Assembly (NCBI RefSeq): GCF_008704935.1
Contig: NZ_CP023692.1
Location: forward strand, 3,047,001-3,111,000
DNA from: Streptomyces vinaceus
Lineage (GTDB): Bacteria > Actinomycetota > Actinomycetes > Streptomycetales > Streptomycetaceae
Direction of reading: 5' to 3'
DNA: 64,000 nucleotides
The position numbers were made by a program, and so were the translations under genes. The notes beneath the pieces were generated by a model. That model saw only the letters and a list, made by a program, of their open reading frames with translations. It did not search any database and had not been told where the DNA came from. Positions 62,377 to 64,000 of this stretch are shown piece by piece; the stretch's first letter is position 1; the number at the start of each line of letters is the position of its first letter.

Positions 62377-62820
62377 CTACTGCGCGACCTGGGTGATCTC
62401 GAACGGCACCGGCTGCTGGGCAGCGTGGGGGTGCTGGTCGCCCGAGTAGACCTTCAGCTTCGAGAGCATCTGACGGCCCAGGGTGTTCTTGGGGAGCATG
62501 CCCTTGACGGCCTTCTCGACGGCCTTCTCCGGGTTGTTCGCCAGGAGGTCGTCGTAACGCACGGAGCGGAGACCGCCCGGGAAGCCGGAGTGGCGGTACG
62601 CCATCTTCTGCGACGCCTTGTTGCCGGACAGGTGAACCTTGTCGGCGTTGATGATGACGACGAAGTCGCCCATGTCCATGTGAGGCGCATAGGTCGGCTT
62701 GTGCTTGCCGCGCAGGAGGGCAGCTGCCTGGGTCGCCAGACGGCCGAGGACAACGTCCTGGGCGTCGATGACGAGCCACTGGCGCGAGATGTCGCCGGGC
62801 TTGGGGCTGAACGTACGCAC
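62377..62820 (-). CDS. rplM: Ribosomal protein L13
   Basis: L13 is an early-assembling large-subunit protein. The 147-residue protein has [36 protein letters not shown] and [18 protein letters not shown] as expected. The start is GTG 62820 with GAAGG 8 nt upstream. A good promoter lies about 210-240 bp upstream, leaving a long 5' leader of about 200 nt with a short hairpin at 62961-62975. rpsI is the next gene of the operon. Confidence 0.97.
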   Translation of the reverse strand: MRTFSPKPGDISRQWLVIDAQDVVLGRLATQAAALLRGKHKPTYAPHMDMGDFVVIINADKVHLSGNKASQKMAYRHSGFPGGLRSVRYDDLLANNPEKAVEKAVKGMLPKNTLGRQMLSKLKVYSGDQHPHAAQQPVPFEITQVAQ

Positions 62821-62960
62821 GCGTATGCCTTCGCTTCTTCAGTGGTGGTATCCCAGGGCGGCACGAGCCCCCCACGGGAAGGTCCTGACAGGGTCACCAC
62901 GGACGATCACGACAGCCCTCGTCCACATCGGGGACGCAACCCGTGTGAACCGCTGGTCAT

Positions 62961-62975
62961 CGGTCCGGTGGACCG
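62961..62975 (-). other. Hairpin in the rplM leader
   Basis: CGGTCC and GGACCG form a 6-bp stem with a 3-nt loop in the long untranslated leader of rplM. A role in feedback control by ribosomal protein is only a guess. Confidence 0.3.
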
Positions 62976-63029
62976 GCGTAAGGCCCTTTCACGTGAGAAT
63001 GAGAAAGCCAATACGCATAACAAACCAGC

Positions 63030-63059
63030 AGGATACCCAAGCAGACCCGTACGGGTCAA
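63030..63059 (-). promoter_or_regulatory. Promoter of the rplM-rpsI operon
   Basis: On the minus strand TTGACC (63059-63054) and TATCCT (63035-63030) are 18 bp apart, a good principal-sigma promoter. It overlaps the last codons of the upstream gene. The transcript would start near 63023. Confidence 0.75.
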
Positions 63060-64000
63060 AACGCGGTCCGCGATGCCGATTCTGCTGGCGTCGCGGCGCA
63101 CTCCGGTTCGGTCCTGGGTGGGGACCCCGCAGTTGTTACAGGCTCCAGGGTAACCCGAGTGGAGCGCAGCGCACGACGCACCAGCAGGATCGCGAGCCCG
63201 CACAGGGTGGCGCAGTCCTTGAACGCGCGCCGCTTGTGGGCCAGCTCGGAGGGCCACGGCAGGAGCGCCACCTGGGGCGTCAGGGCCAGCCAGAACCAGG
63301 GGGAACGGGGCATCGAGCCAGGCCGCACCGCCGACGCGAGCAGCAGCGGCAGCACCACCAGCAGGTAGTGGTCGAAGGAGGGCCGGGAGACCAGAAATGC
63401 GGCGAGCATCACCATGCAGGCCGTCTCCACGAGCCGCAGTTCTCCCCCGTCCGTCTCCTGCTCGGTACGCCGCCACCGCGTCCGGGCGGCCCACAGCCCC
63501 GCCCCGGCCCCCGCGAAGGCCACCACGACCGCCACCGGCCCCGGCACCCCCAGCCGGGGCAGCACCGCTATCGGCGAGGCGTCCCAGGGCAGCGCGTACG
63601 CGTCCTGCCCCTGGAGCAGGAACGGCAGGGTCTTGGTGAAGAACAGCGTCGGGCTGGGCATCATCAGCGCCCCGAGCAGCGACATCCCCAGCGGCACGAG
63701 CACGGCCACGGCCAGCCCCCGCCACTGCCTGGCCAGGACGAAGACCAGCCCGACCGGCACCAGCATCGGCTTGCAGGCGATGGCCAGCCCCACCACCAGC
63801 CCGGCGGCCGCCCAGGACCGCCGGTGCGCGAGCAGCAGCGCCACCGGCAGTGCGGCCGCCGAGATCGACGTCCAGTTGCCGATCAGCACGAGGTTCACGT
63901 AGGGCTTGTAGGCCAGGGCCAGCACCGGGAAACCGACGACCGCGAAACGCGAGCGCAGCGGCACCGAGAACATCCGCAGCGCGGCCAGCCACCCGATGCC
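63056..64000 (-). CDS. GT87-like membrane glycosyltransferase, 5' end cut off by the window
   Basis: The frame runs from beyond the right edge to a stop at 63056; 314 residues are visible. It is a multi-span membrane protein with at least seven hydrophobic helices. Segments such as LALAYKPYVNLVLIGN, GLAIACKPMLVPVGL and VSRPSFDHYLLVVLPLLLA match the DUF2029/GT87 polyprenol-phosphate-mannose-dependent mannosyltransferase group. The catalytic Asp of the family would be in the missing N-terminal part. The last 45 residues are a Thr/Pro/Glu-rich tail. It probably adds sugars to envelope glycolipid or glycan. The family call is moderately sure. Confidence 0.72.
   Translation of the reverse strand, partial: GIGWLAALRMFSVPLRSRFAVVGFPVLALAYKPYVNLVLIGNWTSISAAALPVALLLAHRRSWAAAGLVVGLAIACKPMLVPVGLVFVLARQWRGLAVAVLVPLGMSLLGALMMPSPTLFFTKTLPFLLQGQDAYALPWDASPIAVLPRLGVPGPVAVVVAFAGAGAGLWAARTRWRRTEQETDGGELRLVETACMVMLAAFLVSRPSFDHYLLVVLPLLLASAVRPGSMPRSPWFWLALTPQVALLPWPSELAHKRRAFKDCATLCGLAILLVRRALRSTRVTLEPVTTAGSPPRTEPECAATPAESASRTAF

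Overview
The window is high-GC actinobacterial chromosome and is almost certainly Streptomyces. It carries the developmental trio whiD-bldM-shbA, two CIRCE operators in front of groES-groEL1, GTG starts and many start/stop overlaps. The core gene order (guaA, ChoD-like oxidase, guaB3, guaB, sigma factor, groEL1/groES, tsaD, rimI, tsaB, tsaE, alr, nnr, acpS, glmS, coaA, glmM, rpsI, rplM) also follows the guaA to rplM segment of mycobacterial chromosomes. No insertion sequence, phage, CRISPR array, rRNA or tRNA was recognised. All genes look chromosomal.

Layout. 1-5 kb: a truncated DoxX-like protein, a membrane protein with a TIG-like tail, a class II aldolase, guaA, and a small chorismate mutase behind a leader peptide with Phe/Tyr codons and a strong terminator. 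5-9 kb: an LAXTG-anchored surface protein and a ChoD-like flavin oxidase. 9-18 kb: an aldehyde dehydrogenase, then a Ser/Thr kinase, a pseudokinase and a second Ser/Thr kinase that share one type of external domain. 18-25 kb: glpD, facing a rightward set made of a nucleotide-sugar dehydrogenase-like protein without its catalytic Cys, a small membrane protein, a helical protein and an M16 peptidase. 25-30 kb: guaB3, guaB, shbA, bldM (with a SigBldN-type promoter) and divergent whiD. 30-34 kb: LysR, MOSC, a short-chain dehydrogenase and a barrel/SnoaL fusion. 34-36 kb: groEL1/groES.

36-41 kb: an overlapping module of response regulator, sensor kinase, LytR-CpsA-Psr protein and RodA/FtsW-like polymerase, probably a signal-controlled cell-envelope unit. 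41-46.7 kb: an XRE regulator with two tiny divergent genes, two coupled polysaccharide-deacetylase lipoproteins, a THUMP-like methyltransferase and a membrane protein. 46.7-57 kb: a long leftward housekeeping series for tRNA t6A (tsaB, tsaD, tsaE), S18 acetylation (rimI), D-Ala (alr), NAD(P)HX repair (nnr), ACP activation (acpS) and glucosamine-6-phosphate (glmS). It is interrupted by a small iron-box-associated ORF and a divergent secreted protein. 57-64 kb: a lipoprotein, coaA, a DUF389 protein, glmM, rpsI-rplM and a truncated GT87-like membrane glycosyltransferase.

Convergent pairs are usually separated by perfect bidirectional hairpin terminators. Many monocistronic genes look leaderless, with a TANNNT box 6-7 nt before the start codon. 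Envelope building (glmS, glmM, alr, LCP/SEDS, deacetylases), purine synthesis (guaA, guaB, guaB3) and development (whiD, bldM, shbA) are the main themes. The best candidates for undescribed biology are the chorismate mutase leader, the kinase/pseudokinase trio, the Cys-less dehydrogenase/M16 set and the LCP-SEDS signalling module.
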